A DNA stretch of 46,434 nucleotides from Gymnopilus junonius (Eukaryota; Basidiomycota; Agaricomycetes; Agaricales; Galerinaceae), in the NCBI GenBank assembly GCA_015501075.1, contig JADNYJ010000264.1, forward strand, positions 1-46,434, in the 5' to 3' direction. Below the pieces are notes generated by a model. The model worked only from the letters and a program-made list of their open reading frames with translations. It made no database searches and was not told where the DNA came from. The translations under genes and the position numbers were made by a program. Positions 34,349 through 45,792 of this stretch are shown here, piece after piece. Each line of letters starts with the position of its first letter. Positions within the stretch are counted from its first letter, which is position 1.

Positions 34349-36582
34349 TCAGAGCGTGAAAATCTCCGTGTGCAGTCCGATACCCCCTAGTCTATGAGCT
34401 CGTCCCGAGAGCTTCATTCTAGCGACTGCATTTGAAGCTTCTCTTACCAAGCCTTCAGGACCGCTGGCGCAGACCGCCAATCCTCCTCCATCCTCAACCC
34501 AGCTAAGCTTGCTCTTCAGTCCATCTTCCTTTTCAAGCTCTACTTCAAGATCGGATGATATATCGGTCAAGGCTGGACGTGAGTCAAGCTTCGCAGCGTT
34601 AGGAGGAGTCGTAAGATCCATGAGGACACGGTAAATTGAAGGGCGAACAACGGTGACATCGCAATTGGGAATTGGAGGCACAGCTTCAGGGTTGCACAAA
34701 CATGTCACATAGATCGAGATGTGAAGTTCGAGAGGATTCTCAGATGTTGAGGATAATGCAGCGGCGTTGGCGATGTCCATGAGAGCAGGTGCAAACCAGT
34801 CTATAGAGCCTGTTGACGATATCAATCCTTTATCGTGAAAAACAGAATAATAAACACTTACCAAATGAACGCACACACCAAGCGAATTCGATCCTCTTCG
34901 TGATTTCCCCATTCTTCCGCCCTTGTTTCACGCATCGCCCCACAATATCGTCAAGGACACCCAAGGTGAAGGTTATCCCCGAACCACCAGCAAATAGCAG
35001 CGCAGTCTCATGATTCCCGAGATCAACACTGCATCCGCCGTAAGGACCGTCCAACATGACTTGAACCGGGATTTCAGCAGGTGTGCTGCGCTTTTCTTCA
35101 TGGATGTCGTCTTTCTCGCAGGCTTCTTGGAGCTCCGCTGCGCTGTCCACGGCGTATTGGTTCAACGCCTTGGACCAGTCCCCGATAGCTCGGACGCCAA
35201 ATGACAGGCCTTGCGGCATGGAGGTGATGCATGAGATGTCAGGAGTAGCGGAGAAGATCGAGAGCGGGTGCGACTCGAAGACGCGCCCACGGAAAAAGAC
35301 GCGCAGGCGGACATGTTGGCCTGCGATCCAGCCAGAGGTTGAATAGGGAACGTGGACCTGAAATATTCAATATTGACGACGATATTGGATAGAAAGGAAT
35401 ATAACTGACTAGCGTCATCTGATTTCCGACCGGGACGAGAACGGCGTCTTTGATGCGGTGACGGAACATGCGCATGAGAATATCCAGGCCGTAAAAGGCT
35501 AATGGTGGGAAGATCCAAGGAGAAGCATATATGGTATGATAGCAAATGGTAACAAAGAAAGCGATAAAAGTCAGGAAACTGAGAAATGTTGAGCTTAGAG
35601 TCGCATCAAAGTTGTACTCAAGAAAACTTACTGGATGATAAAGAAAACCTCATAGCAGAATCGTCTGACGGGTCTGAGGGAAGTCAGGACAATAACGCAG
35701 AGGACAGCGAAAGCAGCGACGCCTGAAGCTTCCTTCTGCTGTGAAAGGATCGGAATGTTGTACTCCAGATGGTTCTGGATCCATAAAGCGCCATGAAGGA
35801 GTCCGCCAAAGAAGAGTGCACGTCCGGACCACCTGTGGATGAAATTAAGCTTCTCGTAGCCGTTTCCTGGACCCAAAAGTAAGGAGACAATCGAATTCTT
35901 CGTCGCGAAAAGGAACACGATTGGAAACTGTGCTAGGGCGATGAAGCCTTGATTTTACCGAGTATGAGACACGTCAGAGACGAAAGAAATGGAGAGCTTA
36001 CCAGCACGATTGGAGTTGCTCATCAGTGGTGCATCCTTGACGATGCATACAACCACGACAGCAGCGTATGCCATGAGAATTATCACTACAATTCGTATTA
36101 GGAGGCGAAAACCAGTGACAATCATGATAAACCTACTTTGACCAGCGTTCAAGCCAAGACCAGGTAAAGTCCAGTAAAAGAACGACCCAAGTGTACCTAG
36201 AACGTTCTCCGTACGTCTAACTAGAGATTGTGACGTCCTGCGCTTATTACCGGCCTTTTTCGCTGAAGGAACGGTAACGGCAGTATAGTCCACCCCAGAT
36301 AAATCCTCGGAAATACCCAGCAAAGTAGAGTATGCTCGGCCATTTCGTATGGATCGTACGAGATGAGGCAAAGACAACAGGATAAAGAACCCGAGAACAG
36401 GCGGCCATATCGTCGAAAACTTTCGTTGCCACTGCGGATCTACGACATAAGAGCTAGACAGAAAAGACAGGGAGGAATGAAAATATGAATTAACGTAAAA
36501 CAAGGCAGTTTTTTGGAAAGATAGCGTACTTGTATTGCTGCAATTCGACCGGGATGACTGGAGGTACCCCGGTGTCTGCCAT
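34349..36582 (-). CDS. Ferric/cupric reductase, FRE type, 7 exons
   Basis: Plasma-membrane flavocytochrome that reduces extracellular Fe(III) or Cu(II) with NADPH. Exons on minus: 36530-36582, 36137-36453, 36002-36085, 35632-35947, 35410-35578, 34862-35357, 34349-34809 (631 aa, phases consistent). Seven or so membrane helices include the heme pair NFIHRWSGR / GGLLHGALW. The second pair is HFLTFIAFFVTICYH, where the first His codon is made across a splice (CA|T), spaced 14 residues apart as in the family. The FAD-binding part has GQHVRLRVF and SHPLSIFSA; the NADPH part has LLFAGGSGITFTLGVL and near the C-terminus LAVCASGPEGLV. All key residues are present, so it should be active. Metal specificity cannot be read from sequence. 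It lies 371 bases downstream of the Ctr copper transporter on the same strand. Confidence 0.93.
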
Positions 36583-36953
36583 CGTAAGTCGTTGGAGTTG
36601 GAGATGCAAGTAGGGACCAGGAGAAACTAAAGACCAGGTTTCCGTGTGAGCGTAACAGTCGTAACGATGTGACTAATCTTCATATGGTATGACAAAAAAA
36701 CTTTTTGTTCTTGCCGGAAGCGGACGTCCGCTGCTTTACATGCACTGCCGTTGAAGTTTTTATGATTGAATTTTCGTTTCATCCGCGCTTAGGGTGCTAG
36801 GTTCATATGAACTCAGATGTGCATAATGATACAAGTTATATGTTGGAGACGAAGCAGAATTGAGCCGACGTAATACAAGGCCATGAGTCCAGCTCTTGAA
36901 GGGTGTTAAAAAGTACAAGAGTTACGAAATACACGTTCCGTTTATGAGGTATC

Positions 36954-37630
36954 CTAATGCGCAGAGGCAGCGCCAACATGACGACCAAAAATCATTTCTC
37001 CAACACCTAATCCAACTACGATAGAAATGAGGAAAGCAGCTTGATACGTCCTGTCATCAGAGTCAATACCAATAAGACTTTTCGCCATCCACGTGAAAGA
37101 CGTACATGACAACCAACATGAAAGCGAAACCAAGCGCCGATTGACCAGCATGTAAGATACCTCTGGGGACGTCGTGAGAGAAGATAAAGGGAGGGGTGTT
37201 GCGGGGGATGAGGGACAATTTGCCGGATTGCTTATTTGACTTGGGTGGGTTGGGCGAATTGAGCCTGTTCGTCATAATGATCTGAGCTCTGTTCACCGCG
37301 TTAGATCCCCCTATGTATGACATAAATCACTACGACGTACCGGTTACGCCAGTTCCTTTCAGCCGTTGCGCGAATGGCAGCTAGCCAACGCTCAACGAGC
37401 GCAAGCATGAAAAGGCCAATGCAAGTCCCAACCATCGCACCTGCACTCTCCGGAACCCATCCAAGGAACCAAACTGTGTCGCCAGGACTGAAATGCAAAT
37501 ATGGGACCATATTGGCGGAAGTCAACGACATCGCGCCGTCCATATTCATGACCATCCCGTTATCATGAGCGTGGGTGATCGAAAACAAACAAGCTAAGGT
37601 AAGGGCTAGAGAGACCATTGGAGGAAACAT
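36954..37630 (-). CDS. Ctr family copper transporter, 3 exons
   Basis: High-affinity Cu(I) transporter of the plasma or vacuolar membrane, acting as a trimer. Exons on minus: 37341-37630, 37106-37288, 36954-37050 (189 aa). A signal-like N-terminus (LALTLACLFSITHA) is followed by a Met/His-rich outer segment (HDNGMVMNMDGAM). Then come YLHFSPGDTVWFLGWVP, TM1 with AMVGTCIGLFMLALVERW, a basic loop, TM2 with the copper-binding MLVVM (M-x3-M), and TM3 with GLGVGEMIFG (G-x3-G type packing). The last Met of MLVVM is split by an intron (AT|G). The first ATG at 37630 is preferred; the frame is open a little upstream without ATG. The reductase at 34349-36582 lies directly downstream and could supply Cu(I). 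Confidence 0.93.
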
Positions 37631-38913
37631 GGTATAGAAGACCCGCAAATGACGATTGAGAGGGCGGGAACAAGAGGAATAGCGGCCTGATTCTCCTCAA
37701 GTTTCCACTACAAATAACTGCAAACAAACAAAAATGATACCGGATATCCGGCACCGGCGGACCTCCCCACCTGCGCATAGGTGCGCTGGTTCGATAGCAC
37801 AAAAACGATGGACAAAACCCATACAAATTTGAACAATAAATCCATAACAATGGAGCATGCAGGATATACACCGCGTACAAGTTTGCTCTAGCTGGAGGAG
37901 CATCGTGCCAAATTTCGCTGACGCAAGACAAAAGGACAGTTCCCGAGTCATTCCCCGAGTCATGGTCATGCGGTAGGTTACTCATGGGCGATAGCGACGG
38001 GGGCCCGTGCACAATAAGCCATGTGGAGCATCCAATCCAGATCCAACGTGCGATATAGGAGGACCCTCACCTTTCCTCGACAACACCTGAGAAAAAAAAA
38101 CGACGGCAGCGCAGGCCCCCAAATTTCCGGCTGGAGATAGGCACTATAGCAGGATGGCTCCATGAAGGATATGCTTCTTAAGCAGGACGCTCCCACATAT
38201 CCTTCCACGTCCCAACGGGTCAGTCACAGCACAGATGATCGAGAAGAATGCAGTTGCAAAAGTCGTGCAGTTGAAAAGGTCGCGGAAAAAGACAAGACGC
38301 AATGTAGTGATAGTGGTAATAACCAAACAGCAGCGAGGTATGGCGCACAGTTGGTGCGGACGAAGGAGGGAACAAAATAGAATAGAAAGTGAAAGATGTT
38401 GAGAGAAAGTCAATGTAAAGGAGGAGCGCCGCAGTGCTTGAGAACAACAGTTAATAGGTGGATGGTGGGGGAACGGGTGAAAGGGATGGAAACGGGGTGA
38501 GCCTTTTCTGCGAAACAATATGGCGTGAGAATGTTTGGCTGAGGCTATTCTGCTTGCATCTGATTGGTCGGGCTTTCATCTGTCACGCTTTTCATCACCT
38601 GCTGCAATATCTTTTCGTTATGGGTTTTTCTTCTATCTAAACAGACTCTATTCAAGATGAATTTATCATGGATGAAGCCAGAGAAGAAGCCTTTAAATTC
38701 CCCATGTTCAAAAGTTTGTTGAAAGTTAGAAATATCCGGAATAGGCTTTTCTCATAGATTTCTAGTAGAAATCTACAGACAAAACATCACAGCTTCATTT
38801 TCAGTGAATGCAAAAGAAATCGGAGCTGACGGCGTGTTATTACCTAGGACTCAGGATCTTGTCCCACCGTGATGCCTCTTTGAGTCCTCCCACTTGGCAT
38901 CCACTTTGGTGTA
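37631..38913. other. Intergenic upstream of the copper transporter
   Basis: Long minus frames (for example 38144-38518, 124 codons) have no recognisable motif and unusual composition, probably chance or leader sequence. The region should contain the copper transporter promoter. Confidence 0.4.
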
Positions 38914-39005
38914 TAGGCCGGTGACCGACTTGTCTATGAAGATGAACCTGTCGATGGACAGATCACAGCTTGCTGTCCTTCATAGACAGATCGGATTTCG
39001 GCCTA
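38914..39005. repeat. Foldback (imperfect inverted repeat) upstream of the P450
   Basis: Arms of about 28 bases: TAGGCCG near 38914, ending in TGTCTATGAAG (38931-38941), and the mirror CTTCATAGACA (38978-38988), ending in CGGCCTA at 39005. The innermost 11 bases are perfect, and the loop contains another small palindrome (CTGTC-GATG-GACAG). Possibly a solo miniature element or a regulatory hairpin in the promoter. Confidence 0.65.
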
Positions 39006-39397
39006 TTTGGTGTAGCGGTCATTAGGTGTACCTCCAACAACATGTGGGGCCCAACTCTGTTTGACTTCTGTCTAAATGCAGTTTTCTGACTCTGTTTAGT
39101 ATAAGGATCTGTCTGCATCATCTCCGCCGCTCGGCATTACATTCTGCAATGAACATTTTTTCACACAGAGGAGCCACCGATGCTTTAGCAGAAAATGACG
39201 TTCACGCTGGATTTCGACTATGTAAGATCCAGTTCATAATCAGAGCTTCTAAGCGTGATTGACAGTTCTTCGACAGTGGCACGTCGCGCAAAGAAGTAGG
39301 GTACGTGCCCTAATCCCCGCACAAAGATGACTTTGAGAAGCCTCTCTCTTGCAACGTATAAGACCAATGGCATTGGCTCTGCTATTTCAGTGTTGCT

Positions 39398-41541
39398 ATG
39401 CCCGTCTATCTTTACGCGCTTGTACTCGCTCTGGGTGTATGGTTGACAAAGAAATGGTTTGTCTCCCGCCAACTGGCAGCAGCGCCATATCCGCCTGGAC
39501 CAAAACCGAAGCCTTTGATTGGAAACGTGTTTGATTTCCCAACATCCGACGCTCATGAAGGTTATCTTGAGCTAGGGAAGCAATATAGCAGTAAGTCCGT
39601 CATTTTTTTATTCTTTTATAGGATCTCATTGTACAGGCGGCCTTGTTTATGGAACGGCACTGGGAACCAAAGTTCTCGTACTGAACAAGCTTGATGACGC
39701 AATTGAGCTGTTAGACCGTCGGGCCAGGGAGACTTCTGATAGGCCGAATATACCTATCGTTGATCTGGGAGTGGTCTTGCCATCTATATTCTCTCTAAGT
39801 TTCCTAACAATTTTCAGATTAGGCTGGGACAGAAACATCGTCCTTCTGCCTTACGGGAAAATATGGAGATTTCATAGGAAAATATGTCAGCAGAATTTCC
39901 GTGCAGAAGCCGCTCGAGACTATCACCCTCTCCTTCTCAAAAAATGTGGTGAAATGCTTCTCCAATTACTAGTAGACCCGCAAAATTTTGAGCAACATAA
40001 CAAAATGTACGTTAAATTTGTATCACTCGACAACCCAACGAGCCAAAAGATTGATTTTGCACAGGTTCTCAATTTCTGTTGCGCTCATAACGATGTTCGG
40101 GTACGAGATCAAGTCGTTAGAAGACCCTTGTATCGTTGCGGCGGAGGAAAGTATTCGGCTTGCTGGTCCTCTCCTTTTTCCGGGTGGAAGTTGGCTCAAT
40201 ATCGTCCCAGCCCTTCGTTATATTCCGTCCTGGTTTCCGGGTGCTGTAACACGCAAGGTCGCCGCCAAGGTGCGGGAACTCACTGAAGAAGTCTGGAGGA
40301 TCCCTTTCGAGGATGTCAAAAGGAGAGTTGTAGGTATTAGTGGATGTTATTTTTATAGGCCTTGGGTCTTATCGGTTCCTTGTGAACGACAATTAGGCAG
40401 AAGGGGTCGCAATTCCCTCGTTTGTTTCAAATTTTCTTAAGCAGAAGGCGGAGGTCGGGGCTTCTGGAGAGCAAGAGAAAGCGGTGATAAATATCGCATT
40501 CACGGTGTATAGCGGTAAGCAAGTGCGTCAGATCCAGCTATAGAGACACTGATTACTGGTTTTCAGCTGCGTCAGATACCGTAAGTTTTAGATTTTAGTA
40601 CGCTGATTCACGAACACGACCCATAATCAGTTCATCCAAACAGACAATTTCAGCCACTGGGTCTTTTTTTTATTTGATGGCCTGCAATCCTGAGATACAG
40701 AGGAAAGCTCAAGCTGAAATTGATCGTATAATTTGTCCTGGGCGGTTACCTAATTTTGAAGACCGACCATCCCTTCCTTATATTGACGCTATTTACAGAG
40801 AAGTTCTTCGATTCAAACCCCCGGTGCCACTTGGCGTGGCGCATTCAATAATAGAGGACGACTACTACAGAGGATATTACATTCCTAAAGGTGAGTCATC
40901 CTATACATGACACCCAACAACAAACACATCGCACGCTCTTAACAGGGACCATGATTTTTGCTAATATCTGGTAAGGGGGATTTCCTTTCATTGTTCGACA
41001 CTGACTATTCCTAAGGGCAATGACGCGTGATGCGCAAATCTATCCTGAACCGCTCAAATTCAAACCAGAACGGTTCCTTGATAGCAACGGAAATTTGAAT
41101 GGCGATGACAGAGTCCTTGCATACGGATTTGGACGCAGGTATGTCCAGAGCCCATTGGAAAAGATAATGAAATTGATCGCGCCCCTATTTCCAGAGCATG
41201 CGTTGGGAAATACATAGCCAGCGACACGGTACGTCAATTATCGCTGGAAGTATTATGCTTTGTCAACCTGATGCGCATGCGAACTAGCTTTGGATCACCT
41301 TTGCATCCGTGTTGGCGTGCTTCAATATCGACAAGTGTACAGATAAATTTGGTAATGTGATTGGGTTCAACGATGATTACCACGAACTGGGGCTCGGTCA
41401 GTAAGTATTTTGTTTGGCATCTCATGTCGGATCCCGTACTGACACGAAAACGCTTTCTGCACTAGATTTAAATCAGACTTTTTGTGCTCATTTGTCCCTC
41501 GTTCTGCAACAGCCAAGCAAGTTATCAATGGGATCAATTAA
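39398..41541 (+). CDS. Cytochrome P450 monooxygenase, multi-exon
   Basis: ER-anchored heme monooxygenase. An N-terminal membrane helix (VYLYALVLALGVWLT) precedes the hinge PYPPGPKPKPLIGN. In order: YGTALGTKVLVLNKLDDAIE, RRARETSDRPNIPI, NIVLLPYGKIWRFHRK (C-helix WxxxR region), FSISVALITMFGYEI, INIAFTVYSAASDTT across two splices (I-helix A-x-D-T-T), YREVLRFKPP (ExxR), PLKFKPERFL (PERF) and AYGFGRRACVGKYIASDT across a splice (heme Cys). The end is FLCSFVPRSATAKQVINGIN. About ten introns join cleanly. The exception is near 39765-39815, where CTAAC plus CAG mark an intron but no donor gives the right phase; either the exon reads through or a base is wrong there. It resembles the large agaric group of CYP64-like P450s; the substrate is unknown. 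Confidence 0.88.
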
Positions 41542-41742
41542 TACTTTTGCTATATTCTTGTCTGGCTTATCAACTTGGGCATCTTGCATTCTTCAGAAAA
41601 ATTTTGATCAATCATGGCGCCTGCTTGATGAGGACGTATCCCTTCATCGATAATCCTGCTTGATGTGTTTTTTCATATGGTAAAAATAGACTATCGAATC
41701 ACTGACGCCACTTCATGACTCATGACATTTCGTACAAGTCCC

Positions 41743-43516
41743 TCATGCATCAACTTGGCCTATGTGATCGGCCTGGGTTGCACTGACTTCCTGTGCTTCG
41801 GCTCTTGTGACGTCGGAAGATGACCGTTGGGAATGAATTCGAGGAAGATCAAGGAAGCTGAAGTTTGGGAGCCGAGGGGTCGTAACTGGAGTTACTTTCT
41901 CAGCAATCAGGTCTAAATATTGTTCAGTAAGACCCAATTCGTCAGTGATGAAAATGGGCTCTTTACCTCGTTGCCTTTGAGTCTTCTTTACCTCGTCATA
42001 GATTCTTCGATATAGTACGGTGAGAAGCAATCCAAAGCTCTGGATGGTTGTTCTGTTTCGTCACTCATTGTAAAAGGACATGCACTTACGCAGAACGACA
42101 TGATGACAAGGACAGGAATAATGGTGAACAGATCTAAACAGACCATGACGTTTATCGATTCGATAAAATTTTGTACCCCAATTTGATATGCTCACCTATA
42201 GTAGCGCCTATGTACAATCACCTTGACATCACGGTACCGGTCTGATTGCAAGAAAAAGGAAGCTTACCGAATCCAGGTGGAGCACCTGGCAAATTGGCCC
42301 TAATTGATGAGAAGGCGAAGAGAGCTCCGACAGGAACCACGAACATCTCGGAATAGATTTCATGGGGCCGATATACCAGGGTAGCTGCACAAATAATTAG
42401 GAAGGCTGTGGCCGTCAGCCCTGGACATATGTTTTGAGACAGGTTCTACGCATGAAATGATCACAGACTGACAATTCGAAATGGCGACTAGGATGACGAA
42501 TGCCTTTGTACCCGTTGACCTCTCTATTTGAAGGTAGAATTGAAGGGTACCTTGATCGTCGTTCAAAATCAAGTTCCCCGTGGGTACGAGAGAAATCTTG
42601 AAATTTTTGTCATTGAACGTCTTTGGTTAGCTCATTATAAATTGATCTAAATCAAAATACTTGCACTGCAATCCCGAAAGAATTTGACACTCGTAATGGA
42701 GTGAAGAGGCCGGTCCTCGAATTCCGACTGTAGAATACAAATGGAGCTGTGTACCTGAGAAAGTATGTGGAGTTAGAGTTAGTACAGACTGCGCTTACGC
42801 GGAATACGAAAACATACACATCGAATGGATAGTTTTGAAAAGTAGAACCTCTTTTGGAGATGGCTGCCAGGTCTAGATATGCTTTTGATGCTGTCAACTT
42901 CGTCACCGTTCTAAAGCTTAACGCCCCTGCAGTGCCGAATAGTCCTTGGCAAATTTCAGTATTGTTGATTCGATATGCTGGCTTGTCTTTGAGTTCGGAA
43001 TTGGAATTCCATGAGGGACTTGAGACGTCTAGCAGTTCCCTAAAGTGCGAATTAAATGTTCTATTCCAACGATTTTAGAGCTCCGAGCACCACTTCAGAA
43101 AGATATCAATAACGGATGGATCATTCTGGCATGGGTTTCCCGAAATAGGGAAGAAGGCTGGGTACCAGTTCATGGCAATTGTCCTCGAAACTGGGTCTAT
43201 GGAGACAACTTCAGCTGTGAGTGATACCTAGTCCGACCTTTTAGTCGATTCTTGGCAGAAATATAATAAAAGAGAAGTATACCTCTGGACTGAAATTTGG
43301 GTAGGCTCCTGGTTGAGGGACCTGTATATCCAGTTGTTTGACCGTCATGCGCAACGCAGCAGTAAGGAACGTGATTAAACATACGGTTACAAGTCCCAGC
43401 GAGTAAGCAGAAAATTTCAGGAAGTGGTGAATGATAGTTGAATTGGATCTGAAGAGGTTCTTGTCGTTGAACTTTTCCATGGCTAATGGTGCGGGTTTAT
43501 GATCTTGGGTCGACAT
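41743..43516 (-). CDS. Multi-pass membrane protein, DUF4436-like
   Basis: A minus-strand multi-exon gene starting at MSTQDHKPAPLAMEKFNDKN. An N-terminal helix (FSAYSLGLVTVCLITFLTAA) precedes a large extracellular part with VVSIDPVSRTIAMNWYPAFF, FLKWCSELKNRWNRTFNSHF and FQNYPFDVYVFVFRV. Next come further helices (AFVILVAISN region, IICAATLVYRPHEIYSEMF), then the diagnostic FAFSSIRANLPGAPPGFGAT and VLVIMSFCSFGLLLTVLYRR. A cytosolic tail ends in SATQADHIGQVDA. The YP-x-D-x-Y/F strand and the RANxPGAPPG stretch match what I remember of DUF4436 proteins of basidiomycetes. Function is unknown. Exon junctions were checked only in part, so ends are firm but the internal structure is approximate. Confidence 0.68.
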
Positions 43517-43693
43517 TTAACTTGCCATGAATTGTCAGAGGGGAATAATGAGGTGATACCCTGTCCAAACCTCTCTTTTTAAAGTTTTCGAAGTGTTCTA
43601 ATTCGGTTCGGTATTAGAAAATAACACCGTTCCAAGGCTATGCCTCTCATAGTATTTCCAGCTTGATCAACGAGGAAATTATTCAGGAAGGTA

Positions 43694-44910
43694 TTACATA
43701 TCAAGAAGAAAGTAGAAGAATGCGAGAACTAAAGAAGACACTTTGAGGTTTTTCATCACATTAGAGCTGCCATTGCTTGTAGGTGGATTGAGGTTGGGTA
43801 TAGCAAATACTCCAAGCTGTCCAATACTGGTGTTGGTCCCATTCGGCGCAAGCGGGGAAACTCCAATAAATAACAATTCAAGGGTGTGACTTGTCCTGTT
43901 GGCATACTCGGGGGGCTGAACATAAAAGGGGGGGAATTGGAGGGGATAACAAATGGGCAGTGAAAGGTTCCCCGGACCCGAATAAGTGTCGACGAAACTC
44001 ATAGTATCAAAACCATTATTATCACCGAAAAGACGCCTCCATCCGAAGACGTCATGGTATTTACCATAATGCTCGTTCCTGTAGAAAATTAGATTATATT
44101 CGTGATTTAGTATTATTAGTCTTTCAGGAAATGGTCTTCATCACCTGTGTAATTGACTGAGATGCTCGCGTTTATGGTACTCGTGACATGAAGAGATGAG
44201 CTCGTGGCACAGTCAGAGGTGGAGTTCTGGTCACTCCATGCACCTGGCGGGGAGTACACGATTCCTACATTGCTGCCCGCAATTGGGGTAGACAGCGGAA
44301 TGAAGTCAGTTGCTGTAGAAGGGACAGCCGACTTTGTTGCTCCTAAAGCGTTAACACATGATACGGCTTTATCGTTGTCTACCAAGCAAGAGGTCCCAAT
44401 TGCTAAACGACGACCAGTGAGCTCAGGAGCATATATTTTGATATTTCTTACGGCAGCAAAAGCCTGGAATGGGGATGACTTCATCACATCGGACTGGACC
44501 GTTCGTTAAGTACTTTCTTGCTTTCAATCACATATCACCTTAGACGCACACGTATAAGGGTCATTGCATGGGTCGTGGTCGAATCCGTATGGGATGTATT
44601 CATTTGGGTTTTTACACAAAGGAGTACCAAAGTCGTCGATGCATTTGAACCTATCGGACAAGATCAAATCCATGAACCGATTTGAAAGGGCAAGCATCTC
44701 ACCCAGATGGACAACACAATGGGGCAGGGCCACATTGCTGAGAGTCGGCACTGCAGTTGATCTATTGAATAAATACAGTGGGTTAGATCAGCTCAGAATT
44801 GAACGTTATTAGGAAAGACGCACGGTCACATTTCTAGAATATATTGTTGAAGATGCCGTCGACAAGATGCTGTCTAAGAAAATGAGCCAAGCAATCGAGC
44901 GATAATTCAT
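43694..44910 (-). CDS. Cysteine-rich secreted protein, probably GPI-anchored
   Basis: A minus gene starting at MNYRSIAWLIFLDSILSTAS (signal peptide). A first splice gives VTINCSADSQQCGPAPLCC, a second gives FKCIDDFGTPLCKNPNEY and DHDPCNDPYTCASK. This small domain has a dense Cys pattern. It is followed by an N-glycosylated domain (AFAAVRNIKIYAPELTGRRL, GTSCLVDNDKAVSCVN, several N-x-S/T sites such as INASISVNYTG) and a last exon with FVDTYSGPGNLSLPICYP. The C-terminus is hydrophobic after Asn/Ser (SNGSSNVMKNLKVSSLVLAF), suiting a GPI signal. The splice before the last exon could not be resolved with certainty. No family is recognised. Surface location is the main inference. Confidence 0.6.
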
Positions 44911-45792
44911 GAAATATTGCGAAATATCGAAGGTTAAAAGCTTTAAAGACGACGTTATAATTTATGGCTGTACGTGCTTAAATATGCCTGTAAATCCAGA
45001 CGCAATAGAGAAGAGGCAGTGCCAGTGTCAGATACAACATTGATATCTGGAATCTGCACTATTACAGCTGAAGGAACGAAAATTCTTGACATCAAGCGGC
45101 GCAGACGTCGCACGTCTAGCCTGAGCTACAGCATGTAGCAGTTACCCGATTTCCATATATACGACTGCAGTAAGGGGCGTATATATTCGTATTATACATG
45201 CATATATAGGACTCAAATAACCGCGTTGATCATGGCATTTAAACGCTTGAACGTTGACGGGTTCACAAGGCATGTAAATAATAGGTTTCTGAATAACTGT
45301 GGGACATCAGATTGCCTATCATAGAAAGGTAATCTGCCGTGCATCAATCAAGTTTTCTGACCCATATTATTTCATCGATATGGTGGTGCAAACCTTATTT
45401 GCTTCTGACATCAAAAGCCTATGCCATCCTGTCATTACGGAGTGTTTTCCGAGGGCGGTTTGTCATACTATTTCCAGGAACGCACGTACTTTGTATACCG
45501 TGGAATAAATCGCTCACTGTCAACGATCGGATCGGCTGGTATCTTTGCAAATCAATTCAATGAGAACGCAGCGTGGCCTTATCGTAAACACTGCAGGCGT
45601 TGGATTGTGAAGACAACTCCAATCGATGTGAATACGGTGCAGGTTCCGCCCAGTTTTGAGCATTCTTTTGTCGTACGAAGGGGAGACGTCTGCTGGATCC
45701 GATATCGAATTTAAATACCGTGAACCTCTGAATGAGGGCGTCAAAAGGAACTAGCCTTCCATCTATCCAGTCGACCAAGTGCTTCATTCACG
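44911..45792. other. Intergenic
   Basis: AT-rich sequence with several TATATA runs (45150-45215). Short plus frames at 45299-45714 show no motif and are probably chance. Confidence 0.4.

Noticed and set aside
37883..37892. TTTGCTC as a copper-response element for the Ctr gene
   Set aside because: Only one copy and the last base differs from the yeast consensus; basidiomycete copper regulators may use other sites.
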